DNA from: Corallincola holothuriorum
Lineage (GTDB): Bacteria; Pseudomonadota; Gammaproteobacteria; Enterobacterales; Neiellaceae
Length of the DNA: 64,000 nucleotides
Direction of reading: 5' to 3'
Assembly: GCF_003336225.1 (NCBI RefSeq)
Contig: NZ_QPID01000009.1
Location: 1 to 64,000 of the forward strand
Position numbers and translations under genes: made by a program. Each line of letters begins with the position of its first letter. Position 1 is the first letter of the stretch. Of the stretch, positions 32,409 through 41,737 are shown in pieces. The notes beneath the pieces are model-generated. The model made no database searches and had not been told where the DNA came from. It saw nothing but the letters and a program-made list of their open reading frames with translations.

Positions 32409-33797
32409 CTAATGACTGACAGGAAACCAGTCCGGGAGATGTTTTGGCTTTAACGGCTGCGTCAGGGGAAGTACCCACTCATTGTTGCCTAAGTCTCGCG
32501 GTACTTTGGTCAGGTCGACTTTGGGATCAATAAACATGGCTAGCTTGCGATAGTTTAAACGACAGTGGCTGCGTACGGTGACCTCTGCATTCTTCACTGA
32601 TAATTGTTGTGGTGCCCATATCTTTTGCACGTATTGTGCCATTTGCCAGATCATATCTGGCTGGCAGGGCATCTTAAAATTCTGTCGTCTATTAAGTATT
32701 GGCCGTGGGTTAAACTTCCATTGTTTACCGCTGACAGGATCTTTGACATAGAAAGTCGCCGAGCCCTGCTTACTGCGCAGTTTCATTCGCCAGCTGAATC
32801 TGTGCCCCCCCTCATTCCAGGCAACTTCACCTTGATAGAGCAGATTGCGGGCAGGCACTAAGGTTTGAAAAACTAGCCAGGCGCATACACTGAGCGTGAT
32901 TGCGGTTTTCACCTGAGTGCCGGGCAGTGCAATGGGGGTGAGCTGTGGCGCGTGGTAGGGCAAGCGGCGGAGTTTAGCCCAAAACTGTCGCGGCCAGTCA
33001 GGAGAGAAACAGAGCAGGCTGGCAAACAAGGTAACCCAGGGGAACACACCGATATCAAACACGAAGTGATTCAGCGTGTGGAAACAGGCGTACACACCAA
33101 TTACATAAAGGCGTGTGCGTTTAAACAGTAATAAGGGGGCGCCGACCAGATGCAGCGCGATGACGCCATAGGCGGCAATGGCAACCGCGGTCGGGTCAAC
33201 AAAGAGCTGACCGACTAGGGGCATAGCCTGGCGCTTGGCCAGCCATGAAGCGAGTGGCTCAAGCTGCAGCCAGTCGGGGTTGATTTTAACCAAGCCGGCA
33301 TAGATGAGAATGATCTCTAGCTGCACGATTAACAGGATCAGGCACCAGGTTGGTAGCGTATCACTGGCGATATTGGGGCGGCGTTTGGCATCCAATGACC
33401 AGTACCGATGGGCAGGTACAAAAACCATTAGGCTGCTGAACAGGATCAGCAGATAAAGGTGGTTCAAGTACTGTGCTTGATCCTGTAAAAAAATGGCGGC
33501 ATTACAGATGGCGACGATGGCAGCACTCAGTCGATAGTGCCAGCCGAACATTAATCCCAGTGACGCGATCGCCGACACACCGTAAACCCAGTAGACGCCC
33601 TCTCTAAGTACCGGTACCCACTCAAAACCGTAATATTTAAAGAACAGGACCGGTGTGACATACATACTGTCCAGATCAACAAAACCAAGATGGCCAATGG
33701 CATCGGCGAACATGACAAAGCCGAAGCCGATGCGGAACACGGCGATAGAGGCAGCATCTATCGGGCGGAAAAAATAGTCTGTTAGTTTGTTCAGCAT
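32409..33797 (-). CDS. HTTM-domain membrane protein (gamma-carboxylase-like)
   Basis: A 462-residue protein whose first 300 residues have about eight hydrophobic helices with the HTTM pattern (horizontally transferred transmembrane domain, related to vitamin K-dependent gamma-glutamyl carboxylase): RIGFGFVMFADAIGHLG near the start, YRLSAAIVAICNAAIFLQDQ and HLYLLILFSSLMVFVPAHRYWSLD in the middle. The C-terminal 160 residues lie outside the membrane. Its biological role is unknown. It follows the DUF6702 gene by 156 bases on the same strand, which suggests one leftward unit. Confidence 0.85.
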   Translation of the reverse strand: MLNKLTDYFFRPIDAASIAVFRIGFGFVMFADAIGHLGFVDLDSMYVTPVLFFKYYGFEWVPVLREGVYWVYGVSAIASLGLMFGWHYRLSAAIVAICNAAIFLQDQAQYLNHLYLLILFSSLMVFVPAHRYWSLDAKRRPNIASDTLPTWCLILLIVQLEIILIYAGLVKINPDWLQLEPLASWLAKRQAMPLVGQLFVDPTAVAIAAYGVIALHLVGAPLLLFKRTRLYVIGVYACFHTLNHFVFDIGVFPWVTLFASLLCFSPDWPRQFWAKLRRLPYHAPQLTPIALPGTQVKTAITLSVCAWLVFQTLVPARNLLYQGEVAWNEGGHRFSWRMKLRSKQGSATFYVKDPVSGKQWKFNPRPILNRRQNFKMPCQPDMIWQMAQYVQKIWAPQQLSVKNAEVTVRSHCRLNYRKLAMFIDPKVDLTKVPRDLGNNEWVLPLTQPLKPKHLPDWFPVSH

Positions 33798-33953
33798 GAG
33801 GGTCAGATCGAAAAAGCAATAAGTCTTAATACGACTCAGTGTGCCAGTGGTTCACTGCTAGGAGAATATTGCTGTGACAGCACTGTGATCTGTAACGTAA
33901 GGGAGCTACCCCCTCCGCCTAAAACCATAGAGAGAGGGCGGACCTTAATAGGG

Positions 33954-34457
33954 TTAGTTTTGCAGTGGCAAGCGCACCGTGTCAGGAGTAAAGACCAGTG
34001 AGCTAAGCGCTTCACTCAGCCGAATATTAACGGTATTCACCTGCTGGTGGAGATGGCCAAAGAGCAAGCTGTTTTGCAGCTGATAACCGGTAAAGGATGT
34101 GGGAGCAGCGACTTCCTGATAGATGAACAGGTAATGGGTGTCTAGCTCTGTGCCTACCCAAAGCAGTGCTTTTTCATTGTTGTTGCCATCATAAAGCTTG
34201 AAGTGATTCTCCACATAGCTGCGTATTAGGCTGACTTGCTCGGAGGTGAGTGCATCATCAAAGCGGATGGTCTGTTTGCTTTCTGCACTAAGTACCTTAG
34301 CGACATCATCGGCGAAGAAGCGGTGGATCACTTCCAGCTGGCCAGTTTGTTGATTGACTACCATGTCGGTCAGTGTGGCGTGATAGGTGTGAGCGACTGT
34401 TGTGCTGGTGAAACCCAGCAGCAAGGCAATAAATAGTGTGCGCAAGGCGATAAGCAT
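33954..34457 (-). CDS. DUF6702-family secreted protein
   Basis: A 167-residue protein with an N-terminal signal peptide (MLIALRTLFIALLLGFTSTTVA) and a soluble domain of the DUF6702 pattern (HTYHATLTDMVVNQQTGQLEVIHRFFADD, then a strand ALLWVGTELDTHYLFIYQE). ATG 34457 is preceded by AGAGAG; the longer frame would enter the terminator at 34486-34517. DUF6702 proteins often sit next to M1 peptidases in marine bacteria. The function is unknown. Confidence 0.8.
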   Translation of the reverse strand: MLIALRTLFIALLLGFTSTTVAHTYHATLTDMVVNQQTGQLEVIHRFFADDVAKVLSAESKQTIRFDDALTSEQVSLIRSYVENHFKLYDGNNNEKALLWVGTELDTHYLFIYQEVAAPTSFTGYQLQNSLLFGHLHQQVNTVNIRLSEALSSLVFTPDTVRLPLQN

Positions 34458-34485
34458 CTTTAACTCTCTTTTAAAGCGGGCAAAC

Positions 34486-34517
34486 AAAAAAGCCGACGCC
34501 ATTATGCGTCGGCTTTT
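34486..34517 (-). terminator. Terminator between the M1 peptidase and DUF6702 genes
   Basis: A perfect 9-bp stem (agccgacgc at 34491-34499 with gcgtcggct at 34506-34514), flanked on the leftward strand by a run of six T. It ends the M1 peptidase message 16 bases after that gene's stop, so DUF6702 needs read-through or its own promoter. Confidence 0.9.
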
Positions 34518-34532
34518 ACTGAACGGCGAGTA

Positions 34533-36881
34533 TTACTCTTCGCTCTGCATCTCTTTCATCAGGTTACGCTTCTTCTTGTCTTTGAACAGTTCCAACCGTG
34601 ATGGCAGGATCTTGCGGGGGAAGAAGTTATTGCTGATATCTGCGTCAGCAGTTTCCCAATGTGGGTCAACGGTCACTTGAGTGATTACCTCTTCGCGCCA
34701 CAATTGAATTGATGCCTGTTTCGGATCCTGACGCCATACTTCGGCTGGAATTCGTAGCTCTTCCACATCGCCATTGTCATATTCGATGGCTAGGATAATC
34801 GGCATCACCAAGCCGCCAACATTGCTGAAGTCGAGCAGGTAGAAATTGCCTTCCGTTTCCAGCAGCTCCCGCTCCCACTCTTCGTAGGGCTTGAGTTTGC
34901 CTTCGGCATCTTTGGTACTTTTCGGTGAAACGGTGAACTCATCATGTTCGTTATAGAAGTCTTTGAGTTCACTGTAGTCGTCAACACGGCGATGCAACTC
35001 TTCATTACGCTGCTCGGTTAACGAGCGCGGTGCCGCTTCATGGCGCTCTCGTTTCCATTCTGCTTCAATTTCAGGATCGTCGGTATTCACCTGCATGATC
35101 CGCACATCGTCGATGCTGATATCTACATGATCTGTACTGTAGAACCAGCCGCGCCAGAACCAGTCCAGATCGACTGCAGAGGCGTCTTCCATGGTGCGGA
35201 AAAAATCTGCAGGCATTGGGCGTTTAAACTTCCAACGTTGTGAATATTCACGGAAGGCATAATCAAACAGCTCGCGACCCATGATGGTCTCGCGCAAAAT
35301 GTTCAGCGCCGTGGCAGGTTTGCCATAAGCGTTGTTACCAAACTGCAGAATACTCTCTGAGTTGGTCATGATCGGTACCTGTTTAGCACTGACCATGTAA
35401 TCGATAATTTTACGCGGCTCGCCACGGCGAGAAGGGTAGTTCTCTTCCCACGCTTGCTCAGCCAGGAATTGCAGATAGGTGTTAAGACCTTCATCCATCC
35501 AGGTCCACTGGCGCTCGTCTGAGTTGACGATCATGGGGAAGTAGATATGGCCAATTTCGTGGATGATCACCGAGATCAGACCATATTTGGTGCGACGAGA
35601 GTAGGTGCGTTTGCTCTCGTCTTCTTTGTCAATTTCCGGACGAGGACCGTTGAAGGTCATCATTGGATATTCCATGCCACCCACCGGGCCGTTGACCGAG
35701 ATGGCCACAGGGTAGGGGTAATCGAAGCTGTACTTATTGTATTGTTCTATAGTATGGGCAATGGCTTGGGTGGAGTAACGCTCCCACAGCGGATTACCCT
35801 CTTGCGGGTAGTACGACATCGCTAAAACGGTGTTGTCACCGCTTTTCACGCCCCATGCATCCCACAGGAACTTACGTGAACTGGCCCAGGCAACGTCACG
35901 GACATTGTCTGCTTTAAATGTCCATACTTTGCGTTTGCTGGTGTCGTCTTCTTCGTTAGCGCGAGCTTCCTTTTCGGTGACGATCATCACCGGCTTTTTC
36001 GCTGTCTCAGCTCTTTTCAAGCGGTCTTGTTGTGGCCCGCTGAGCACCTGTTCGGGGTTTACCAAGGTACCGGTGGAGGCAACGATATGATCAGCGGGTA
36101 CGTCATAGCTGATTTCGTAGTTGCCGAACTCGAGGGAGAACTCCCCGCGGCCAAGAAACTGTTTGTTTTGCCAGCCATTAACATCATCGTAAACGGCCAT
36201 GCGAGGGAACCATTGCGCGACCAGGAAGATACAGTTGCCATCTTTTTCAAAACACTCGTAACCACCCCGGCCACCATGGGTCTTGGCTTCAACCATGTTG
36301 TATTCCCAGTCCAGGCTGAAGCTGAACTGTTGACCCGGCAGCAAAGGCTGATCCAGATCGATACGCATCATGGTTTTATTGATGATATGGCGCAGCGGCT
36401 TGCCATTCGCACCTTTTAGATTGCTGATCTGATAACCGCCTTCGAAACTCTGACGGCTAGTGCGACCACGAAAATCTTTCAGCGATTGCTTGTCACCCGC
36501 GTTAGAGGGCTTGAGCACATAGCGGGTTTGCGCCCGCATACTCAAGTTATAGTCAGAGTTTTTGTCGAAGCGATTTTGGTCCAGTTGCAGCCATAGGTAG
36601 GAGAGCCGATCTGGCGAGTTATTGGTGTAAGTGATGGTCTCACTACCGGTAACGCGCTTCTCTTCTTCATCCAGTTTTACCTGGATCGTGTAGTCCGCCT
36701 GTTGTTGCCAATATTTATGGCCGGGCGCACCAGAGCCGGTACGATAGTCATTCGGCGTTGGCAAGATCTCTTCTAGCTGACGGAATTTGTCATCAAACGG
36801 TTGTTTGGTCCACGTCTGGGCGTGAACAGGTAACACCGCGCTGGCTACCATAGCCAACCCAGCGAATAGATACCACTGCAT
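34533..36881 (-). CDS. Secreted M1-family metallopeptidase
   Basis: A 782-residue peptidase with a signal peptide (cleavage near VHAQ). GGMEYPM (401-407) is the family substrate-binding motif; HEIGH (441-445) and Glu464 in WMDEGLN give the zinc site HExxH-x18-E of M1 enzymes. A beta-sandwich precedes the catalytic domain, and 300 residues follow it with an acidic stretch. It is expected in the periplasm and to cleave N-terminal residues or short peptides. It ends at a strong terminator before the DUF6702 gene. Confidence 0.93.
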   Translation of the reverse strand: MQWYLFAGLAMVASAVLPVHAQTWTKQPFDDKFRQLEEILPTPNDYRTGSGAPGHKYWQQQADYTIQVKLDEEEKRVTGSETITYTNNSPDRLSYLWLQLDQNRFDKNSDYNLSMRAQTRYVLKPSNAGDKQSLKDFRGRTSRQSFEGGYQISNLKGANGKPLRHIINKTMMRIDLDQPLLPGQQFSFSLDWEYNMVEAKTHGGRGGYECFEKDGNCIFLVAQWFPRMAVYDDVNGWQNKQFLGRGEFSLEFGNYEISYDVPADHIVASTGTLVNPEQVLSGPQQDRLKRAETAKKPVMIVTEKEARANEEDDTSKRKVWTFKADNVRDVAWASSRKFLWDAWGVKSGDNTVLAMSYYPQEGNPLWERYSTQAIAHTIEQYNKYSFDYPYPVAISVNGPVGGMEYPMMTFNGPRPEIDKEDESKRTYSRRTKYGLISVIIHEIGHIYFPMIVNSDERQWTWMDEGLNTYLQFLAEQAWEENYPSRRGEPRKIIDYMVSAKQVPIMTNSESILQFGNNAYGKPATALNILRETIMGRELFDYAFREYSQRWKFKRPMPADFFRTMEDASAVDLDWFWRGWFYSTDHVDISIDDVRIMQVNTDDPEIEAEWKRERHEAAPRSLTEQRNEELHRRVDDYSELKDFYNEHDEFTVSPKSTKDAEGKLKPYEEWERELLETEGNFYLLDFSNVGGLVMPIILAIEYDNGDVEELRIPAEVWRQDPKQASIQLWREEVITQVTVDPHWETADADISNNFFPRKILPSRLELFKDKKKRNLMKEMQSEE

Positions 36882-37041
36882 ACTTCTGCTCCCTGGAGAG
36901 GATGATTTATATTATTTTTTTCTTATTTGAGGCTGCATGTTGCCGAAATGTTGTCCGATGGGCAAGGTTTGAGCGCAGTTGTGCGGGTATTTCCCGTGGA
37001 TTTTTTTGTAACTCTTTGTTGTGTAAAGGAGCGGTGTTAAT

Positions 37042-37075
37042 TGAAAGCGCCAGCCATTCAAGGCTGGCGCTTTCA
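37042..37075 (-). terminator. Long stem-loop after the chemoreceptor gene
   Basis: A perfect 14-bp stem (37042-37055 with 37062-37075) and a 6-base loop, 17 bases after the chemoreceptor stop. The leftward strand has only a weak T/A tract after it, so it may work as a terminator or protect the message 3' end. Confidence 0.75.
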
Positions 37076-37091
37076 AAGCTTAGCCTTGGAG

Positions 37092-39152
37092 CTACTTGGT
37101 TGCGGCGCGCTCTGTGGCATCGAGTAAAGAGACGATCTCTTGTGATAGTGGTTCGAGGTTTTGATACAGTTTTTCTGCCTTATCTACTTCGTTAGCCTCA
37201 TTGGCAGCGATGATCTCTTTAATCGTCTGGTGGAGCTTGGCATGGGGTGGTTCTATGGCTTTAAATGATGCGATATCGCCATACTCCTGTTGTCCTCTGT
37301 CGTAGTACCATTGTCCTAATTTGCAGTCACGATGGGAGCAGGCCTGCTCTTTCGTGAGAACTGAGGTATCACCATTCAAGTAAGTTCTGACACGGGTTTT
37401 CCATGCTAAATGAGCTGACTTTGCGCCATCAAAGTCAAAAGCTAAGGCGCTGCGTCCAAGATCAAATTGCCTTATTTGGGTGAGTAACCGTTGCGACATA
37501 TCAGTTAATACCAAGGTGTCGTTTTGCATTCGCTCTGACTCTTTCGCAGTTTGGTTCGAATGTTCACTGATTGATTGGACGTTACGATTCATCTCTTCCG
37601 CTACCGCGGATTGTTGTTCTGCCGCTGTGGCGATCAACATGTTCATGTCGTTAATCTGATTGATACCGGTGCTGATAATGTCAAAGCTTTGTTCTGTGGC
37701 CTGTACTTTTTCAACGGCTTCCGACGCTCTGTCGGTTCCAGTTGCCATCACATCGACTGCCGAAGTGATCCCTGAGTGCAGGTTTTCAATCATGCTGCGG
37801 ATCTCGTTCGTTGCTTCTTGCGTTCTTGATGCCAGTGTTCTGACTTCGTCGGCAACCACGGCGAATCCTCTGCCTTGCTCACCGGCACGTGCCGCCTCAA
37901 TAGCGGCGTTCAGTGCTAACAAGTTGGTTTGCTCGGCAATCGAGCTGATGGTATCTGTGATTGAGCTGATCTGATCGCTGTTTACCGCTAGCTGGTTAAT
38001 GACGGTCGCGGTTTCCGATACATCTTGCGATAACGCTTCAATAGAAGCGCGGGTTGCACTGACGATACTGGCGCCTTTGCTTGCTTCTTGTTGCGCCACA
38101 TTTGATGCTTCAGAAGCCGAGGTGGTGTTGTTGGCAACGTCATGAACGGTCGCACTCATCTCATTCATCGCGGTCGCGACTTGATCGGTTTCCCTGTGCT
38201 GCTGTTGCATGCCGTGAAGCGTGTTGTGGCTGGCCTCTGACAAGCCATCTGCAGAGTTGACTAACTGTTGTGACGATTCGCTGAACTGACCTAAGACGGT
38301 CTTCAGGCGAGACTGCAATAGTTTCAGGGCCATATAGCTCTCACCCATTTCATCTTTCTGGTCAAGATCAATGTTTGCGGTCATGGTGCCACTGGCCATG
38401 TTACGCACGTGCTTGGTTAGCTTGAGCATAGGTGCCGTGATATTGCGGTTGATCATGATCCAAAAGCCCATCACACCAACGACTGTGAGTAACAACGCGA
38501 ATAAATACCATAGCAGTCTGCCTTGATTGTAATCAGCGAGTTGTTTTAAGAGGACCAAACCGTCGGTGGGCATAGATTTATCTGTCAGCAGGGGCGTGAC
38601 AAGTTCGTTCACTATTGCAATGTGATGGAGTGATAGCGCGAATGCCATGATGGTGGCAGCGGCAAGCAAAGTAAGAAAAATAGTGGCTCGGAACTTAATA
38701 CTCTTATCTTTCCAACGATTTTTTTCTGGCATTTTCATTTGCGTATCGGCACGCATCTGCGCGTACAAACGCTCTGCGTCTGCTACCTGCTCTCTGCTTG
38801 GGCAGCTGCGTACTGATTGATAGCCCGTTTTTTGTTCCCCTTTAAAAACGGGAGTGACATAAGCATCAACCCAGTAGTGATCGCCATTTTTACAACGATT
38901 TTTCACCATGCCACGCCAAGGCTGGTTGTTTTTGAGCGTACTCCACATATGCTCGAAGGCGGCGGGCGGCATATCGGGATGCCTAACAACATGATGGTTT
39001 TGGCCAATCAGATCTGCTTCATCGAAGCCACTGACTTCGATAAAGTCTCTATTGGCATATTGAATGACACCTTGTAGATCAGTGACTGATACCAAGGTCG
39101 ATCCATCGGTAAAACTTTTTTCGCGATTGGTGATTGGCGTGTTTGTTTTCAT
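37092..39152 (-). CDS. Aer-type chemoreceptor with PAS, HAMP and CZB domains
   Basis: A 686-residue methyl-accepting chemotaxis protein. An N-terminal cytoplasmic PAS domain (about 15-125) has the Aer-like pattern (GVIQYANRDFIEVSGF, DEADLIGQNHHVVRHPDMPP). Two membrane helices (about 152-172 and 213-233) follow, then HAMP, the signalling hairpin with the conserved tip ISSIAEQTNLLALNAAIEAARAGEQGRGFAVVADEVR, and a C-terminal CZB zinc domain (about 570-680) with AHLAWKTRV, the CxxC-like ACSHRDCKLGQWYY and KLHQTI. It probably senses redox, and the CZB domain can respond to zinc/hypochlorite. It stands alone. Confidence 0.93.
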   Translation of the reverse strand: MKTNTPITNREKSFTDGSTLVSVTDLQGVIQYANRDFIEVSGFDEADLIGQNHHVVRHPDMPPAAFEHMWSTLKNNQPWRGMVKNRCKNGDHYWVDAYVTPVFKGEQKTGYQSVRSCPSREQVADAERLYAQMRADTQMKMPEKNRWKDKSIKFRATIFLTLLAAATIMAFALSLHHIAIVNELVTPLLTDKSMPTDGLVLLKQLADYNQGRLLWYLFALLLTVVGVMGFWIMINRNITAPMLKLTKHVRNMASGTMTANIDLDQKDEMGESYMALKLLQSRLKTVLGQFSESSQQLVNSADGLSEASHNTLHGMQQQHRETDQVATAMNEMSATVHDVANNTTSASEASNVAQQEASKGASIVSATRASIEALSQDVSETATVINQLAVNSDQISSITDTISSIAEQTNLLALNAAIEAARAGEQGRGFAVVADEVRTLASRTQEATNEIRSMIENLHSGITSAVDVMATGTDRASEAVEKVQATEQSFDIISTGINQINDMNMLIATAAEQQSAVAEEMNRNVQSISEHSNQTAKESERMQNDTLVLTDMSQRLLTQIRQFDLGRSALAFDFDGAKSAHLAWKTRVRTYLNGDTSVLTKEQACSHRDCKLGQWYYDRGQQEYGDIASFKAIEPPHAKLHQTIKEIIAANEANEVDKAEKLYQNLEPLSQEIVSLLDATERAATK

Positions 39153-39375
39153 CTGTCTCCCTTACGATCGACTTGCTGTAATGACTTGAGTAAACATTGA
39201 GAAAGCGTCATACCCCTATCTAAATAAGCTGTTAGTTACAGCTTAAACATCAGCTATTTATCGATATTAGTGCAACGGAGATATTTTCTGTCTGGGTATG
39301 AACATTATTGCGGGGCATTACGGGATGCAATTGATCAATATGAGAAGAACATCAAGTTTTATTGGCTGGTGATTC

Positions 39376-39401
39376 GCCTCTTTCCAGCTCTAGAAAGAGG
39401 C
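39376..39401 (-). terminator. Stem-loop after the DPP-IV-like peptidase gene
   Basis: gcctctttc (39376-39384) pairs perfectly with gaaagaggc (39393-39401), about 18 bases past the peptidase stop on the leftward strand. No long T-run follows. A second hairpin, aagctgt tagtt acagctt (39226-39244), lies closer to the chemoreceptor start in the same 266-bp gap; nothing else is seen there. Confidence 0.6.
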
Positions 39402-39418
39402 GATAGTTTTCGTATTAT

Positions 39419-41656
39419 TTACAGCTCCGGCATTAAGTGCCGTTCAAAGAACTGTTGTATCGTTCGGTACAAGTGAATGCGGGTTTCTTTGCCGCGGATT
39501 GAGTGTTTCTTACCAGGGTAGTTCATCATCTCAAACGGCAGCATCGCTTGTTGCAGTTGGCTGTATAGTTTGGTGCTATGGGTAAATAGCACGTTGTCAT
39601 CCGCCATGCCGTGGTAGATCAACAGCGGGCCTTTAAGCTGGGGCGCATACGGGAACACAGCTGAGGCATCATAGCCTTTACCATTTCCCGCCGGGTGGCC
39701 GAGATAGCGCTCAGTATAGTGGGTGTCGTATAGTCGCCAGTCTGTCACCGGCGCACCAGAGACACCTGCGGCGAATATGTCACTCGCCTCGAACATACTG
39801 ATGAGAGTCATATAGCCACCGTAGCTGTGACCGAAGATACCGATCTGGTCACCGTCGACATAAGGCAATGATTTAAGATATTGCGCACCTCTGATCTGGT
39901 CTTTCAGTTCGACTTTACCGAGATGACGATAGATAGGATCTTCAAACGCTTTTCCGCGATTGTATGAGCCGCGGTTATCCAGTTCAAATACGAGAAACCC
40001 GCGCTGCACCATCACCTGCGTCCATAGATTTTGCCAACTCCATTTATTGACGACGCGTTGTGCGTGAGGGCCGCCATACACTCGAACAATCACTGGATAC
40101 TTGCGTGATAGGTCAAAGTTGACTGGTTTGAACAAGCGGTATTGCATCTCTTGCCCATCTTCGGCGTCTAAAACACCAAACTCGGGACGGGACCACTGAT
40201 CTTGATAAGGCGTCAGTGGATGACGGCTATTGAGGCGATTCTCGTCGATCCAAGCCACCTGTTTGCCGAGAGTTTGATGCAAACTGACTTGTGGAGGCAT
40301 GTTTACGGTGGAGGATGTGTCTAAATAGTGGCTGGCATCTTTAGCAAACGCGACATCATGGTAGCTGCGCGACCGGGTAATTCTTTTGATTCTTGGTTCG
40401 CCACTCAAGGCGACGTAGTAAAGGTGCTTCTCCAGTGGGGAATCTTTGCGACCGGTGAAGAAGACGAGGCCCTTGGTTTCATCAATGGCTTCGAGTTTAT
40501 CGACGATCCAATCCCCTTGGGTAAGTTGGCGCAGTAGTTTTCCTTCCATGGTGTAGAGGTAGAGGTGCTTATAACCATCCCGCTCTGACGCCCAAATAAA
40601 ATGCTGACCATCTTTAAGAAAACGCAGATCATTATGCAGGTTGATCCAGGTATTGGAGGTTTCCCGCAGTACTTCTCGTTGGTTACCGGTTTTAGTATCT
40701 ACGAGCATTAACTTCAGCAGTTGTTGGCTGCGGTTTTGCCATTGATAACTTAACTGCTCACTGGTGCTGCTCCAGCGCACGCGGGGCAGGTAAAAATCGA
40801 CTTCAGTGCCAAGATCTATCCATTGCGTGGTTTTATCACTGAGTTGATATATACCCAGTTTGTAGCTGACATTGGGGCGACCGGCGGCAGGGTATGCCTG
40901 TTCTATCTGTTTGATCTCTTCAGCGTAGATTTCGCTGCGTACTATGCGGTCGACCGAGCTGTTATCTACACGAATAAAAGCGAGCTTGGTTTCATCCGGT
41001 GACCACCAGTAGCCGGTCATTCGCCCCATCTCTTCTTGCGCAACGAACTCTGCCATGCCGTTCTTAATGGTGCCCCCGCCGTCTGTCGTGACGCGGGTTT
41101 CTTCTGCGGTGACAGGGTTAACCAAGTACAGATCCTGATCGCGAACAAAGCTAACGTAGTTGCCGTTGGGGCTGACTTTAGCGTCTGTTTCGAACGCGTC
41201 AGTTTTCACCAGTTGGAGCGACTTTTGCTCCGTTAATTGGTAAAGGTAGAGATCACCAGCGAGGGGGAATAGCAGTGTTTTGCTGTCTGGAGACCATTGG
41301 TATTCCAAAATACCGCTACCGAAAATACGTTGACGCTCGCGGCGTGCTTTCTCTTCATCCGATAGTGTTTCAGCGCCGCCGGTTAACTCTGCTGCATCGA
41401 CTAACTTAGCGGTTTTACCTGTTTCCAGATGGTAACTCCATAAATCGTAAGCGTTGTAATCATCTTCGCGGGGGCGAATAAAGCTGACTTGTGAGCCATC
41501 GGGAGCCAGTTGTAGCTTTTTCGGAGGAGTGCCGGATAGCGAGGGATCGCTGAAGATGCGATCAACTGAAAGCATCTCTGCCTGCAGTGGCAAACTCAGG
41601 CTGAATGCGAAAAGTGTCAGACAGGTACGGCGAGAAAAGTGGCTGAAGTTGTACAT
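39419..41656 (-). CDS. Secreted DPP-IV-like S9 peptidase
   Basis: A 745-residue prolyl-oligopeptidase-family serine peptidase: signal peptide (cleavage near LQAEM), an eight-blade propeller (DPPIV N-domain: FMRE-like, EYQWSPDSKTLLF, MTGYWWSPDETKLAFIRVDNS), then the alpha/beta-hydrolase domain with GHSYGG (Ser611), Asp686 in GMADDNV and His718 in GKKHSI. It releases X-Pro or X-Ala dipeptides. ATG 41656 is preferred over GTG 41686 because GAGG precedes it; that ribosome site lies within a 9-bp inverted repeat (41658-41686), which may control translation. Confidence 0.93.
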   Translation of the reverse strand: MYNFSHFSRRTCLTLFAFSLSLPLQAEMLSVDRIFSDPSLSGTPPKKLQLAPDGSQVSFIRPREDDYNAYDLWSYHLETGKTAKLVDAAELTGGAETLSDEEKARRERQRIFGSGILEYQWSPDSKTLLFPLAGDLYLYQLTEQKSLQLVKTDAFETDAKVSPNGNYVSFVRDQDLYLVNPVTAEETRVTTDGGGTIKNGMAEFVAQEEMGRMTGYWWSPDETKLAFIRVDNSSVDRIVRSEIYAEEIKQIEQAYPAAGRPNVSYKLGIYQLSDKTTQWIDLGTEVDFYLPRVRWSSTSEQLSYQWQNRSQQLLKLMLVDTKTGNQREVLRETSNTWINLHNDLRFLKDGQHFIWASERDGYKHLYLYTMEGKLLRQLTQGDWIVDKLEAIDETKGLVFFTGRKDSPLEKHLYYVALSGEPRIKRITRSRSYHDVAFAKDASHYLDTSSTVNMPPQVSLHQTLGKQVAWIDENRLNSRHPLTPYQDQWSRPEFGVLDAEDGQEMQYRLFKPVNFDLSRKYPVIVRVYGGPHAQRVVNKWSWQNLWTQVMVQRGFLVFELDNRGSYNRGKAFEDPIYRHLGKVELKDQIRGAQYLKSLPYVDGDQIGIFGHSYGGYMTLISMFEASDIFAAGVSGAPVTDWRLYDTHYTERYLGHPAGNGKGYDASAVFPYAPQLKGPLLIYHGMADDNVLFTHSTKLYSQLQQAMLPFEMMNYPGKKHSIRGKETRIHLYRTIQQFFERHLMPEL

Positions 41657-41657
41657 A

Positions 41658-41686
41658 GTGACCTCGAATGATAGCAGCGAGGTCAC
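41658..41686. promoter_or_regulatory. Inverted repeat overlapping the peptidase ribosome site
   Basis: gtgacctcg (41658-41666) and cgaggtcac (41678-41686) are perfect inverse copies with an 11-base loop. On the leftward message the right arm contains the GAGG that stands just before the ATG at 41656, so folding would hide the ribosome site. An A/T run of ten follows on the other side. It may be a translational control hairpin or an operator; it is also the end of the upstream gap. Confidence 0.6.
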
Positions 41687-41737
41687 TTTGCGTTTTTTTT
41701 TGACTCAGGGCAAGTCGGCGAGAGATTTGCTATCTGG

